Shown: positions 34,236 through 43,660, numbered from the stretch's first letter. The stretch is DNA of 61,755 nt from Hungatella sp. UBA3048 (GCA_002367105.1 DFCS01000020.1:259997-321751); one strand, 5' to 3'. A program made the numbers and translations. Notes: generated by a model not told the origin, from the sequence alone.

Positions 34236-35639
34236 ATGAAAAAAATTATATCTTTAGTCCTTGTATTGGTTATGTTATTTAGTTTGGCGGGGTGTTCAGG
34301 CAATGTAAAAAAAGATACAGCATCAAATAATAAAGGGGCGGATACAAATGCGGATTCTGCATCCGAATCCTCTGCCGCTGAATCAAATGGCGGTTCAGGA
34401 GAAAAAGCTCCCTACTCCGGCACCATTTCCATCGCCTGCGGCCCTCTGGAGGCTGCGGCTCTCAGTGAAGTCTTACCGGAATACCAGAAGAAAAATCCGG
34501 ATGTAAAGCTGGACACTATTATTACACAGACTGTGACGGATTTTGAAACTATGATGACAAGCTGGATCGCTTCCGGTACTCTTCCGGATATGTATATTGC
34601 ACAGGGCGGTGCCACAGAGCAGGGTTATGCAAAAAGTGGTTATCTGCTTCCTCTTACGGATGCCGGTATCAAAGACAGACTGGTAGACGGTGATTTGGAA
34701 CTGTTTACATATAATAATGACTTATACGCATTTCCTATGGCATTATCCGTATCGGCTGTTATCGTCAATAAAGGTGCTTTGGCAAAGGCAGGGGTAGACC
34801 TTAATGAGAATAATTATCCCAAGAACTGGCAGGAATTTTTAAGTTTGCTTGATAAGTGCGTTGCAGCCGGTATAAAGAAGCCTTTAGGCATTTCCGGCAA
34901 GGATACTTCCGAAGTAACAGCCTGGACCTTCCAGTATATGTACCAGGCTATCTACGGCAAGAATCCCAACTGGTATGCCGATGTCTTAAGGGACAAAGCA
35001 GCCTGGAACGATGACTTATACCTGGAAATGTTCGATAAATACGCACAGATGCGTCCCTATATTCCGGATGATGCACTGGGAACCGATTCAGATGGCATGA
35101 GAAAGAGCTTTATTACCGGAGAAACACCGTTTATTTTCCAGACCGCCATGGTTGTAGGAAACATCAAAGCGTTAGACCCGGAAGTTGAAATCATGGTTCT
35201 TCCTTCCTGCTTTACCGATGATGAAAAAGACCAGACCCTTATTTCCGGTTTTGATTGCGGCGTCAGTATTACAAAAGATGCAAAGAATAAAGAACTTTGC
35301 TTTGATTTTTTAGACTTCCTGGCTTCAGAACAGGGCGCTACCATCTTTAACGAATCCACTGGATATTTGCCTACGACCAGGGATAATGATGCAAAACTGG
35401 ATCCTGCATATGACTTAATTTATGAAATCCTTGACAATAATAAACTTCCTAACAGCCCGATTCTTTCACGCCAGTGGATTGCCGGTATCAAAGAAATCGT
35501 AAAAGCCGGACAGCAGGACTGGTTTGCCGGTACTGATGCCAAATCTGTCGCGGATAAGATTCAGGAAGAACATCAGCGTCTGGTACAGGCTGATCCTGAT
35601 TGGGTGAATGAATTCCTGGCTAATTATAAAGACAGGTAA
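34236..35639 (+). CDS. ABC sugar-binding lipoprotein (family 1 extracellular)
   Basis: A 467-aa lipoprotein with the lipobox LAGCS after a hydrophobic signal, then a linker rich in S, N, A and D (to about residue 60). The mature domain is a type 1 solute-binding protein: TISIACGPLEAAALSEVLPEYQKKNPDVKLD, DMYIAQGG, and FLASEQGATIFNESTGYLPTTRD. It should capture an oligosaccharide outside the cell and pass it to the two permeases that follow. No ATPase is encoded here; a shared MsmX-type ATPase is expected elsewhere, as usual for this CUT1 class. Confidence 0.9.
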   Translation: MKKIISLVLVLVMLFSLAGCSGNVKKDTASNNKGADTNADSASESSAAESNGGSGEKAPYSGTISIACGPLEAAALSEVLPEYQKKNPDVKLDTIITQTVTDFETMMTSWIASGTLPDMYIAQGGATEQGYAKSGYLLPLTDAGIKDRLVDGDLELFTYNNDLYAFPMALSVSAVIVNKGALAKAGVDLNENNYPKNWQEFLSLLDKCVAAGIKKPLGISGKDTSEVTAWTFQYMYQAIYGKNPNWYADVLRDKAAWNDDLYLEMFDKYAQMRPYIPDDALGTDSDGMRKSFITGETPFIFQTAMVVGNIKALDPEVEIMVLPSCFTDDEKDQTLISGFDCGVSITKDAKNKELCFDFLDFLASEQGATIFNESTGYLPTTRDNDAKLDPAYDLIYEILDNNKLPNSPILSRQWIAGIKEIVKAGQQDWFAGTDAKSVADKIQEEHQRLVQADPDWVNEFLANYKDR

Positions 35640-35671
35640 TTAATGCATAAGGGAATTATATAGTTTTATAT

Positions 35672-35700
35672 CCGGGCTGTAAGATTCTGATACAGCCCGG
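35672..35700 (+). other. Intercistronic hairpin after the binding-protein gene
   Basis: CCGGGCTGTA / TACAGCCCGG with a 9-base loop and no T-run. Such hairpins often raise the amount of binding-protein mRNA relative to permease mRNA. Confidence 0.55.
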
Positions 35701-35716
35701 GTATATCTGGAGGAAG

Positions 35717-36604
35717 ATGATGAAATCACACAAATTTAAAAGTACATACTCAGAGTTTTTTCTTGTCTTGCCGTCAATCGTTTTTTATCTGGTCTTTGTA
35801 GTCTATCCCCTGCTTGGGGGTATCTATTACAGTTTTACGGACTGGAACGGTGTTAATGCTGCCTTTCATCTTGTGGGATTAAAGAATTACTTTACCTTAT
35901 CCGGGGATAAGTATGTTGCGGAACCGCTTAAGAATACCTTTATCTACGCCTTTCTGTCCATGATTTTGTTAAATGTGTTGGGACTTGTACTAGCAGTTGG
36001 CCTTGACCGTATATCCAAAGGAAAGAACTTATTCCGTGCACTGCTGTTTGTACCGGCAGTTTTAAGCTCCCTGGTAGTGGGGTATATTTTCAGTTTTATT
36101 TTTTCAGAGCCCATTGCGGATCTGGGCAAATCCTTAGGGATTGACGTAATCGCCAATAACCTGCTGGGCAGCAAACAGTATTCCCTGTACATGGGGGTCT
36201 TGGTAGGGGCATGGAAGATGGCCGGATGGTATATGGTCATCTATATAGCAGGACTTCAGAATATTGACCAGTCCCTATATGAAGCAGCGGATATAGACGG
36301 CTCCACAGGATGGAAAAAGTTCCGTTATGTAACGTTTCCTCTGATTGCCCCGGCATTTACCATTAACATGATCCTTTCCGTGGAAAGGGCTTTTAAGGAA
36401 TATGACCTTATGTTTGCCTTAACGGGAGGCGGCCCTGGCAGGTCAAGCGAACTGATTTCCCTGACCATATACGGGGAATCCTTTACCAATAAACGGGCGG
36501 GGTACGGTTCGGCCTTAGGTGTGGTCTTATTCCTGATTATTGTGGCGATAACTTTATTCCAAATGTTTATATTACGGAGGCGGGAAAATGACATCAATTA
36601 CTAA
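35717..36604 (+). CDS. ABC sugar permease, MalF/UgpA type
   Basis: A 295-aa inner-membrane permease with six helices. The EAA loop reads EAADIDGSTGWKKFRYVTFPLIAP. The N-terminal FLVLPSIVFYLVFVVYPLLGGIYYSF is typical of CUT1 permeases. It pairs with the next gene, which it overlaps by 17 bases. Confidence 0.92.
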   Translation: MMKSHKFKSTYSEFFLVLPSIVFYLVFVVYPLLGGIYYSFTDWNGVNAAFHLVGLKNYFTLSGDKYVAEPLKNTFIYAFLSMILLNVLGLVLAVGLDRISKGKNLFRALLFVPAVLSSLVVGYIFSFIFSEPIADLGKSLGIDVIANNLLGSKQYSLYMGVLVGAWKMAGWYMVIYIAGLQNIDQSLYEAADIDGSTGWKKFRYVTFPLIAPAFTINMILSVERAFKEYDLMFALTGGGPGRSSELISLTIYGESFTNKRAGYGSALGVVLFLIIVAITLFQMFILRRRENDINY

Positions 36605-37445
36605 ATCAAAAAATTTAAGCCGTCGTAAAAGAAAAGCAATAATTATGGAACTGGTTATGATATTGGTAGTTTGTATAATTTTATACCCGTTTTTGATCAT
36701 GATTTTCGTTTCCTTGAAATCCACGAAAGAAGCACTGCTAAGTCCCAGTACCTTTCCGTCGGAATTCCATTTTGAAAATTTTCCGAAAGCCTGGGAGATT
36801 ATGAATTACGGCAGGGTATTCATAAATACCTTTTTAATTACTGCTTTCAGTCTTCTTGGAATTGTCATACTATCCGGCTTTGCTGGTTATGTTATCGCAT
36901 GGTCAAAACATAAAAAGTTTTATAATTTTCTCTATGTCTTTTTCCTCTGCGGGATCATGATACCCTTTTATACCACCCTGGTTCCACTGGTCAAATTGAT
37001 GTCAGATTTAAAATTGACAAACTCAATTCTGGGTATGATTCTATTTTATTCCGGCAGGAATATCCCTATGGCGGTATTCTTATACGTAGGATTTATCAGA
37101 GGGGTATCCGGAGAAATCTTAGAAGCCGGCAAAATTGACGGAGCCGGCGTATGGAAGCTTTACTGGAGAATTTTATTCCCTGTTTTAAGACCCATTACTA
37201 CTACCATTGTAGTATTGGATGCATTAAATATTTGGAATGACTTTTTATTCCCAAGACTTATGTTGACCAGGACAAACCTGCGGACCATTGCCTTGTCCCA
37301 GTTTTATTTTACAGGAGAATATGGCAATAAGTGGGAATTGGCATTTGCGGCATATCTCTTAACGATTCTTCCTATTCTGCTTCTATATTTTATGCTGCAG
37401 AAGAATATTATCAAAGGGGTAGCAGCAGGAGCGGTGAAAGGATAG
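36588..37445 (+). CDS. ABC sugar permease, MalG/UgpE type
   Basis: A 285-aa second membrane subunit. The EAA loop is EAGKIDGAGVWKLYWRILFPVLRP and the C-terminus ends KNIIKGVAAGAVKG, a standard ending for this family. It forms the heterodimeric channel with the upstream permease. Confidence 0.92.
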   Translation: MTSITKSKNLSRRKRKAIIMELVMILVVCIILYPFLIMIFVSLKSTKEALLSPSTFPSEFHFENFPKAWEIMNYGRVFINTFLITAFSLLGIVILSGFAGYVIAWSKHKKFYNFLYVFFLCGIMIPFYTTLVPLVKLMSDLKLTNSILGMILFYSGRNIPMAVFLYVGFIRGVSGEILEAGKIDGAGVWKLYWRILFPVLRPITTTIVVLDALNIWNDFLFPRLMLTRTNLRTIALSQFYFTGEYGNKWELAFAAYLLTILPILLLYFMLQKNIIKGVAAGAVKG

Positions 37446-37538
37446 TAAAAGATGACTTTCAGCCTGTAGGCAGCATAAAAAAGTTAAATAAAGCGGACAT
37501 GTAAATAAAAGTACCGGTTGCTTTAGGAGGATAAATAT

Positions 37539-39590
37539 ATGAGAGAACCGTTATGGTGGAAGGAACCCATGCGGGTGATACAGTTTAATCTGCAAGTAAA
37601 GGATACCAATCGTATGAACCCGGTAAAAATCGCAAGGGAAACGGAAGAGATGGCTGGCAATGTAGTGGTTATGAATGTAGGGGGAATCTATGCCTGGTAC
37701 GATAGTAAGGTGAAGTACCACCATATTAATGAATACCTGCCCAAAGATAAGGATCTGTTAAAGGCACTGATTGAGGAATTCCATAAAAAGGATATTAAAT
37801 TTGTGGCCCGCTTTGATTTCAGTATAACTGATGATACCACCTACCTTGAAAAACCACAATGGTTTGCAAGGCATAAGGATAAATCCCCTTATTACCGAGG
37901 GGAGAAGCGGATGGGGAACTGGTCCCTGTTTTTAAATACCTGTGCAACGGGCGGCTACCGTAATGAAGAGGTTGCTGTGCCGGTTATGAATGAAGTTATT
38001 GATAACTACGATATAGACGGTATTTTCTTTAATGCTCCTTTTGCTTCTGCCTGCTTCTGTGAAAGATGCCAAGAGAAGTATTTCAAAAAATATGGAAAGC
38101 CTATGCCGGACAATGCGGAAGAATTCGAAGACGGCTGGCTGTCCCAATGTACCAAGGACAACATTGCGGTTATATATAAAGCAATTAAGGCAAAACGGGA
38201 AGATATCCCAATGATTTTATATTATAACCCAAGCTCTGCCAAGTCAAAATCCTTTGGCAGGTTTGACAGGGACAGCATTTATGACAGGTATGAGACAGCC
38301 GATTTAATCTGTACCGAATCCCAGAACGTGTTATCCAACGGAATAAATGAAATTCCGGAGATTATCCATCCCATTTTTGCCATGAAATCAGGCCAGACAG
38401 AGGATGGTTCCCTTCTGCCCTTCGGCATTATCCATTCCTGTCCCGGCATGGACTGGAGGCACGTTGGGCTGCCGGAAGCGGAATACTTGTCATGGATGTG
38501 CCAGGTTCCGGCTTCCCGCGGGGTAATCTGGCATTCCCTTACCGGATATAATGATACTATTACGGATAAACGAATTATACGTGCGGTAACGGAAGCAGAC
38601 CAGATGATAAAGAAATCGGAAAATGATATGAAAGGGGCCGTCAGCAAAGCAGAAGTATTGCTGCTATGCAATGGCACCCAGGCCACCAGAGGCTGGTCAG
38701 AGGCACTGGTTAAATCCCATATCCAGTTTGATCTTATGCATAAATACCGGATGAATGGGGATAAAATGAAACAATATCCTGTAGTAATTGCCCCGGAAGG
38801 CTTTCTCTCCTATGAAGGGATACCTGCTCTGTTAGAGGAATATGTAAAGGATGGGGGGAACCTGATTGCAGAAAATACAGACTATGAAAGCAGTGTAAAT
38901 AACAGCCTGTTATTGGGTGTTAAGAAAGAAATTAATGTGGGAGAATTCCTGAACGCCAGTTATCTGCGCTTTGAGGAAGAGGGTCTGGCATTGAAAAAAG
39001 GTATGGATACAGATAAGGTGGCATTTCGCGGAGTTGTAAGTTACTGTACCCCGGCAGGCAGTGCTAAGACACTGGCAACTTTGGTTCCTCCTTTTTCACC
39101 ACTAGATGTGGCAGGCGCTCCGCCGGAACGTTCCTCCATTCCAACTCCCAACACGGATATCCCGCTTTGCATTCTTAATTCCTTTGGGAAAGGGAAAGTT
39201 TTTTTCCTGCCGTTTTCCTTAAATGCCCTAATCACCGGATACAAAATGCCGGATCATTATCAATTGATTTCCAATGCTATTGATTCCCTTCTTGGAGACA
39301 GAAGGGAAATTGAAGTAAATGTACCATCTGCAGTACAGGTATCTATGTATGAGAAAGCGGGACAGATTCTGGTACACTTTGTCAATGAAATCGGACAGCG
39401 CCCTTTGATGGAACATGTACCCTTCCATGATTTATCCTTCAGTGTGAAATTAAAGGACTCCCAGACCGTTAAAAATGTCCGGTCCGTTATCGGAGAAGAG
39501 AACCTGAGCTTTCAGGTTTCAGAAGGGAGAGTGGAAGTTTGGGCCGATAAACTTAAAGTATGGGATATGTTTTCCATTGATATAGAATAA
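37539..39590 (+). CDS. Putative glycoside hydrolase, GHL6-like TIM barrel with trimerisation-type domain
   Basis: A 683-aa cytosolic protein without a signal peptide. Residues about 10-360 look like a TIM barrel of the hypothetical glycosyl hydrolase 6 group, including DIDGIFFNAPFASACFCERCQEKYFKKYG, where the Cys-x-Cys-x2-Cys is typical. Residues 380-600 resemble the amidotransferase-like trimerisation domain of GH42 beta-galactosidases (VVIAPEGFLSYEGIPALLEEYVKDGGNLIA). A beta-sandwich tail follows. Catalytic residues cannot be assigned. It lies in the importer operon behind AGGAGG and probably processes the imported glycan. Confidence 0.7.
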   Translation: MREPLWWKEPMRVIQFNLQVKDTNRMNPVKIARETEEMAGNVVVMNVGGIYAWYDSKVKYHHINEYLPKDKDLLKALIEEFHKKDIKFVARFDFSITDDTTYLEKPQWFARHKDKSPYYRGEKRMGNWSLFLNTCATGGYRNEEVAVPVMNEVIDNYDIDGIFFNAPFASACFCERCQEKYFKKYGKPMPDNAEEFEDGWLSQCTKDNIAVIYKAIKAKREDIPMILYYNPSSAKSKSFGRFDRDSIYDRYETADLICTESQNVLSNGINEIPEIIHPIFAMKSGQTEDGSLLPFGIIHSCPGMDWRHVGLPEAEYLSWMCQVPASRGVIWHSLTGYNDTITDKRIIRAVTEADQMIKKSENDMKGAVSKAEVLLLCNGTQATRGWSEALVKSHIQFDLMHKYRMNGDKMKQYPVVIAPEGFLSYEGIPALLEEYVKDGGNLIAENTDYESSVNNSLLLGVKKEINVGEFLNASYLRFEEEGLALKKGMDTDKVAFRGVVSYCTPAGSAKTLATLVPPFSPLDVAGAPPERSSIPTPNTDIPLCILNSFGKGKVFFLPFSLNALITGYKMPDHYQLISNAIDSLLGDRREIEVNVPSAVQVSMYEKAGQILVHFVNEIGQRPLMEHVPFHDLSFSVKLKDSQTVKNVRSVIGEENLSFQVSEGRVEVWADKLKVWDMFSIDIE

Positions 39591-39624
39591 ACCATAAATA
39601 ACGGAAGCTGTTTGGAGGGTGGAT

Positions 39625-41670
39625 ATGATACAGGAAAAAAGTAATGTAGAACTTACCGAAGCAATTAAATTTGCCTTGATTGAATTACATAAAGCGGAAA
39701 GCTACTTAAAAGGAGGGCCATCCGTGACCCTGAAACTGGATATGGATGCGAAAATACCTCCCCAGGGATACCGCTTAAACCTTACCGGCAACATGCTTTT
39801 CTTAACTGGCGGGGATGAAGCCGGAATCATGTACGGCATACTGGATCTGGCTAAGCATATCAGCCGGAAAAAAAGCATAGAGGGTATTGGTTTTTCAGAA
39901 GTAATACCATATTTGCTAAACCGAGGAATAAAGTTTAATATTCCTTTGGATGCCAGAACTCCAAGCTATTCGGACTCTTCGGATTCCGCATCTCATAATA
40001 TTAAGGACATGTGGGATTTTATGTTCTGGACGGATTTTCTGGACCGGATGGCATTGAATAAATACAACGTACTATCTTTATGGACTTTATCACCCTTTCC
40101 ATCCATGGTGCGGATTCCCGAATATCCCTTAACTGCCCTGGAGGATGTAAAACGTACGACCAGACCCTTTAAAGCAGAATTGAGCGGCTGGGGTATTTAT
40201 GCACCGGATATGGAAAACAGTCTGGTGACTGTTAAGAAAATCACCATGGATGAAAAGATAAACTTCTGGCAGTCGGTTATGGAATATGCTAAAAACCGGT
40301 GCATAAAAATCTATATTTTTACCTGGAACTTATTTACCTATGGGACGGAAAAAAGCCCATACGGCATTACCAGTGAACAGGATAATCCCGTTACAAAGGA
40401 TTATATATACTGTGGAACGAAAGCCCTATTAAGAACCTATCCCTTACTGGCAGGCATTGGAGTAACTGCCGGGGAGCATATGACAGGGGATGAGACCGAT
40501 GTACCGTTTTTGGCAGAGACTTATGGCAGAGGGGTAAAAGAGGTATTGACGGAACAAAGGGATAGAGATTTCCGGTTTATCCATAGAATGCAGATGACCC
40601 GCTATGACAGCATTATGGCTGAATTTGAGGATTTTCCCTGTCCTATTGAAATCAGCTTTAAATATTCCCAGGCCCATATGTATTCCAATACAAAACCGGC
40701 TTTTATAACGGACTTTCTGGAAGAAAAAAAGCCGGATATTAACATCTGGCTGACGTTGCGCAACGATGATTTTTATATGTACCGCTGGGGAAATCCTGAG
40801 TTTGCCCGTGAATATTTAAGCCGGATGCCTGTGGATACTATGACGGGCTACTATATGGGAGCCGATGGCTTTACCTGGGGACGAGATTACATGGATAAGA
40901 GGGACATGACCCATCCGCTGTTTATGGATAAAATGTGGTATATGTATTTTATTTGGGGGCAATTATCTTATAATATCAATCTAAATGAGAGTTATTTCAT
41001 CAATGAACTGAAAACACATTTTAACACAGAGGAAGAAGCCCTGTTGTATGAAATCTGGAAACATGTTTCTGATATTATTCCGGAAGTAAACTGTACCCAC
41101 TGGCACGATTTTGATTTTCAATGGTATCCGGAAGGGTGCTGTATGTACGAACCAGAAACCGATAAGCTGGTATTTGCGGATATTAACGAATTCGTTGCTT
41201 GCAAAAGTGTGCCGGGAGGAGAATATATCTCCGTAGTCGATTACTGCAGTGGGGTGGTAAAGGAAGAAACCATTGAAGGAATCAATCCCCTTTCCATGGC
41301 GGACTCTATCTGGAACCATGCGGATAAAGCCATGAAGGGACTGATAGAGATTAAAAGAAACACAGGAATTGACCGGGAACTTAAAGTCACACTGGATGAT
41401 ATCGAATCCCTTAGCTATCTGGGCTTCTATTACTCCCTGAAAATCAAAGGGGCTGTTTCTCTGTGTATGTACCGGCTTACCGGAAGAAAAATCTTAAAGG
41501 AAGAGGCAGCTTCCTTGTTAAGTGCCGCAAGCGAATACTGGAAGAAATATTCCGTCAAGTCAGGAAATATGTATAAACCCCAGGTACTTACAAGACTTTG
41601 CGGCTGTGTGGATGTCCAGAAGTTTGACGAACTGACGGAGCTGGATGTCTTGCTGGCATTGGAAGATTAA
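39625..41670 (+). CDS. Large putative glycoside hydrolase, GH67/GH115-like architecture, unrecognised family
   Basis: A 681-aa cytosolic protein. The N-terminal 90 residues resemble the GH20b-type domain that precedes the barrel in hexosaminidases and alpha-glucuronidases (GYRLNLTGNMLFLTGGDEAGIMYGILDLAKHI). A barrel-like part follows with conserved-looking LDRMALNKYNVLSLW, IYIFTWNLFTYG and GIGVTAGEHMTGDETD. The acidic cluster GEHMTGDETD is a candidate active-site segment. A helical C-terminal domain ends the protein. I cannot place it in a named CAZy family. GGAGGG at 39614-39619 supports the ATG at 39625 over an in-frame GTG. Confidence 0.6.
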   Translation: MIQEKSNVELTEAIKFALIELHKAESYLKGGPSVTLKLDMDAKIPPQGYRLNLTGNMLFLTGGDEAGIMYGILDLAKHISRKKSIEGIGFSEVIPYLLNRGIKFNIPLDARTPSYSDSSDSASHNIKDMWDFMFWTDFLDRMALNKYNVLSLWTLSPFPSMVRIPEYPLTALEDVKRTTRPFKAELSGWGIYAPDMENSLVTVKKITMDEKINFWQSVMEYAKNRCIKIYIFTWNLFTYGTEKSPYGITSEQDNPVTKDYIYCGTKALLRTYPLLAGIGVTAGEHMTGDETDVPFLAETYGRGVKEVLTEQRDRDFRFIHRMQMTRYDSIMAEFEDFPCPIEISFKYSQAHMYSNTKPAFITDFLEEKKPDINIWLTLRNDDFYMYRWGNPEFAREYLSRMPVDTMTGYYMGADGFTWGRDYMDKRDMTHPLFMDKMWYMYFIWGQLSYNINLNESYFINELKTHFNTEEEALLYEIWKHVSDIIPEVNCTHWHDFDFQWYPEGCCMYEPETDKLVFADINEFVACKSVPGGEYISVVDYCSGVVKEETIEGINPLSMADSIWNHADKAMKGLIEIKRNTGIDRELKVTLDDIESLSYLGFYYSLKIKGAVSLCMYRLTGRKILKEEAASLLSAASEYWKKYSVKSGNMYKPQVLTRLCGCVDVQKFDELTELDVLLALED

Positions 41671-41693
41671 ACAGCAGGAGAATATTTTTCGGC

Positions 41694-41808
41694 ATACGTT
41701 CCTGGAACAATCCTTTGGTGCGGTATCAGTCATTGCCATATGTGCCGGAGGCGTAATGGGACTCATGGTTTACATTTCCATAGGCATACTTGCTGGTCAT
41801 TATTTTTA
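41694..41808 (+). pseudogene. Remnant of an ABC-2 permease gene
   Basis: The frame TFLEQSFGAVSVIAICAGGV then MGLMVYISIGILAGHYF-stop copies residues of the permease encoded at 60325-61068 (TFLEQSFGAVSTIAICAGGV). DNA identity over about 66 bases is high (41698-41763 against 60480-60545). Only this piece remains, between the hydrolase gene and lacI. Confidence 0.65.
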
Positions 41809-41856
41809 ATTACGCAAATAAAAACTAAATCTTTTGTAAAAAAATGATAAAAAAAG

Positions 41857-41885
41857 CTTTACATTCGTTATACAATATGTTAATA
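41857..41885 (+). promoter_or_regulatory. Promoter of lacI-type regulator
   Basis: TTTACA, 17-bp spacer, TAATAT, immediately upstream of the operator at 41890-41907. Confidence 0.55.
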
Positions 41886-41889
41886 TGCA

Positions 41890-41907
41890 TATGTAACCGG
41901 TTACATA
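41890..41907. promoter_or_regulatory. LacI-family operator 1
   Basis: TATGTAACCGGTTACATA is a perfect 18-bp palindrome with the central CG of LacI-family sites. It lies between the -10 box and the lacI ribosome site. The same core recurs before deoC. Confidence 0.8.
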
Positions 41908-41923
41908 AAGGAGATTCTAAAAA

Positions 41924-42937
41924 ATGAATATACGGGATATTGCCAAAAAAGTAGGTGTTTCTTCTGCGACAGTGTCCAGAGTGATTAATCAGTCCGGATA
42001 TGTAAAGGACGAAACGAAGCAGAAGGTTTTAGCAGCGATTGAAGAAGCGGATTTCGTACCGAATGCCATTGCAAGAAGTTTAAGCATCTGTGACTCTTCC
42101 AGTATCGGTGTTATTGTTCCGGATATAGCCAATGAGTTTTTTTCCAGCGTTATAAGCGGAATGGGAGAGATAGCGGTCAATAACCAGTATAACATTGTTT
42201 TGTTTGATACAGGTGAAATGCAGGAAAGAGAACATCAATACCTTCAGATGGCAGAAGGCCAAAGACTTTCCGGTTTGATTATTACCCCGGTTTCCGAGCT
42301 TGATATGGTGACTCGGGATAAGCTGATACAATTTGAGAGCAAGGGAATTCCGGTGGTTTTAGTTGACCGGAATATTAAAAATTCCAGTTTGGATGGTGTT
42401 TTTGTAGAGAATGATGCCGCTGCTTATAAAGGAGTGGAAGCCCTGATCCATGCCGGTCACCGAAAGATCGCAATCATTACAGGTCCAAGTACTTCTATGC
42501 CGGGGAAGGACCGGTTAAAGGGATACAAGGCGGCCTTAATGGATTATAGGATTGATCTTAAGGAAGAGTATATTGTATCCGGAGATTTCAAGATCATCAA
42601 GGCCTATGAACGGACAAAAGAATTGCTGCGGCTTCCGGATCCGCCGACTGCAATTTTTGCCTCCAATAACCAGACCAGTCTGGGAGTCCTTAAGTATCTT
42701 ACCGAGCAGAAACTTAAAATGGGCAGGGATATATCAATGGTAGGCTTTGACCAGATTGAATCTCTTAAAATAATCGATTACAGGCTATCAACCATTGAAC
42801 GTGATGCAAAGAGGCAGGGATATGAAGCTATGGCAATGCTGATTGACAAGCTGTCCCATAAGGAGAGTAAAAGTTCCGGCAGGAAAATCTTTGTTCCATA
42901 TCAGGTGGTGCTTCGCGGGTCAGAATTAATAAAATAG
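41924..42937 (+). CDS. LacI-family transcriptional repressor
   Basis: A 337-aa regulator. The N-terminal HTH is NIRDIAKKVGVSSATVSRVINQSGYV, followed by the hinge helix and a periplasmic-binding-protein-like sensor domain (IGVIVPDIANEFFSSVISGMGE, VDRNIKNSSLDGVFVENDAAA, FASNNQTSLGVLKYL). Palindromic operators lie in front of it and in front of deoC, so it probably represses itself and the deoC-rbs operon. The sugar ligand is likely the one imported by the RbsABC system. Confidence 0.9.
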   Translation: MNIRDIAKKVGVSSATVSRVINQSGYVKDETKQKVLAAIEEADFVPNAIARSLSICDSSSIGVIVPDIANEFFSSVISGMGEIAVNNQYNIVLFDTGEMQEREHQYLQMAEGQRLSGLIITPVSELDMVTRDKLIQFESKGIPVVLVDRNIKNSSLDGVFVENDAAAYKGVEALIHAGHRKIAIITGPSTSMPGKDRLKGYKAALMDYRIDLKEEYIVSGDFKIIKAYERTKELLRLPDPPTAIFASNNQTSLGVLKYLTEQKLKMGRDISMVGFDQIESLKIIDYRLSTIERDAKRQGYEAMAMLIDKLSHKESKSSGRKIFVPYQVVLRGSELIK

Positions 42938-42961
42938 GCTGCAGTTAGCAGTTTATTTTTA

Positions 42962-42993
42962 CCCCGGATATGTAACCGGTTACATATCCGGGG
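42962..42993. promoter_or_regulatory. LacI-family operator 2 inside a 32-bp perfect palindrome
   Basis: CCCCGGATATGTAACC is followed directly by its exact reverse complement. The core equals operator 1. The GC-rich arms extend it, so on RNA it can also form a strong hairpin. It stands 32 bases before deoC. Confidence 0.8.
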
Positions 42994-43024
42994 AGATAGA
43001 GAATGAAAGAAAGAGGAGAAGAAA

Positions 43025-43660
43025 ATGGAAATTGCAAAAATAGTGGATCACACGATGTTAAAGGCAGATGCCACGTCAGAGACAATTAAAAGATACTGTA
43101 CAGAAGCAAAGGAATATGGATTTGCATCGGTGTGCGTGAATACTTGCCAGGTACCTCTTGCTGCACAGGAATTAAAAGGCAGCGGTGTCGCTGTTTGCTG
43201 CGTGGTAGGTTTCCCTCTGGGCGCTATGTTGGCATCTGCAAAAGCTTTTGAAGCCGCCGAGGCAGTGAAGGCAGGGGCAGATGAAGTAGATACGGTAATG
43301 AACATCGGTGCCATGAAGGATAAAAATTATGATCTGGTGCGTGACGATATAAAAGCAGTTGTAGAAGCCTCCCAGGGGAAAGTTGTAAAAGTTATTTTAG
43401 AGAACTGCCTCTTAACGAAAGAGGAAATTGTAAAAGCCTGTGAGCTTTCTATAGAAGCCGGAGCAGATTTTGTAAAGACATCCACAGGTTTTAGTACAGG
43501 CGGTGCCGTAACTGAGGATGTAGCACTTATGAAGCAAACCGTGGGAAACCGGGCAAAAGTAAAGGCAAGCGGAGGAATCCGTACAGCGGAAGAGGCGCGG
43601 GGTATGATAGAAGCCGGAGCGGACCGGATAGGAGCAGGCAACGGAATCGCCTTGCTATAA
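43025..43660 (+). CDS. deoC: Deoxyribose-phosphate aldolase
   Basis: A 211-aa class I aldolase that splits 2-deoxyribose-5-phosphate into glyceraldehyde-3-phosphate and acetaldehyde. The Schiff-base lysine is in DFVKTSTGFSTGG and the second conserved lysine in KVKASGGIRT. The N-terminus KIVDHTMLKADAT is typical. It is the first gene of the LacI-controlled operon, directly before a PfkB-family sugar kinase. Confidence 0.95.
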   Translation: MEIAKIVDHTMLKADATSETIKRYCTEAKEYGFASVCVNTCQVPLAAQELKGSGVAVCCVVGFPLGAMLASAKAFEAAEAVKAGADEVDTVMNIGAMKDKNYDLVRDDIKAVVEASQGKVVKVILENCLLTKEEIVKACELSIEAGADFVKTSTGFSTGGAVTEDVALMKQTVGNRAKVKASGGIRTAEEARGMIEAGADRIGAGNGIALL

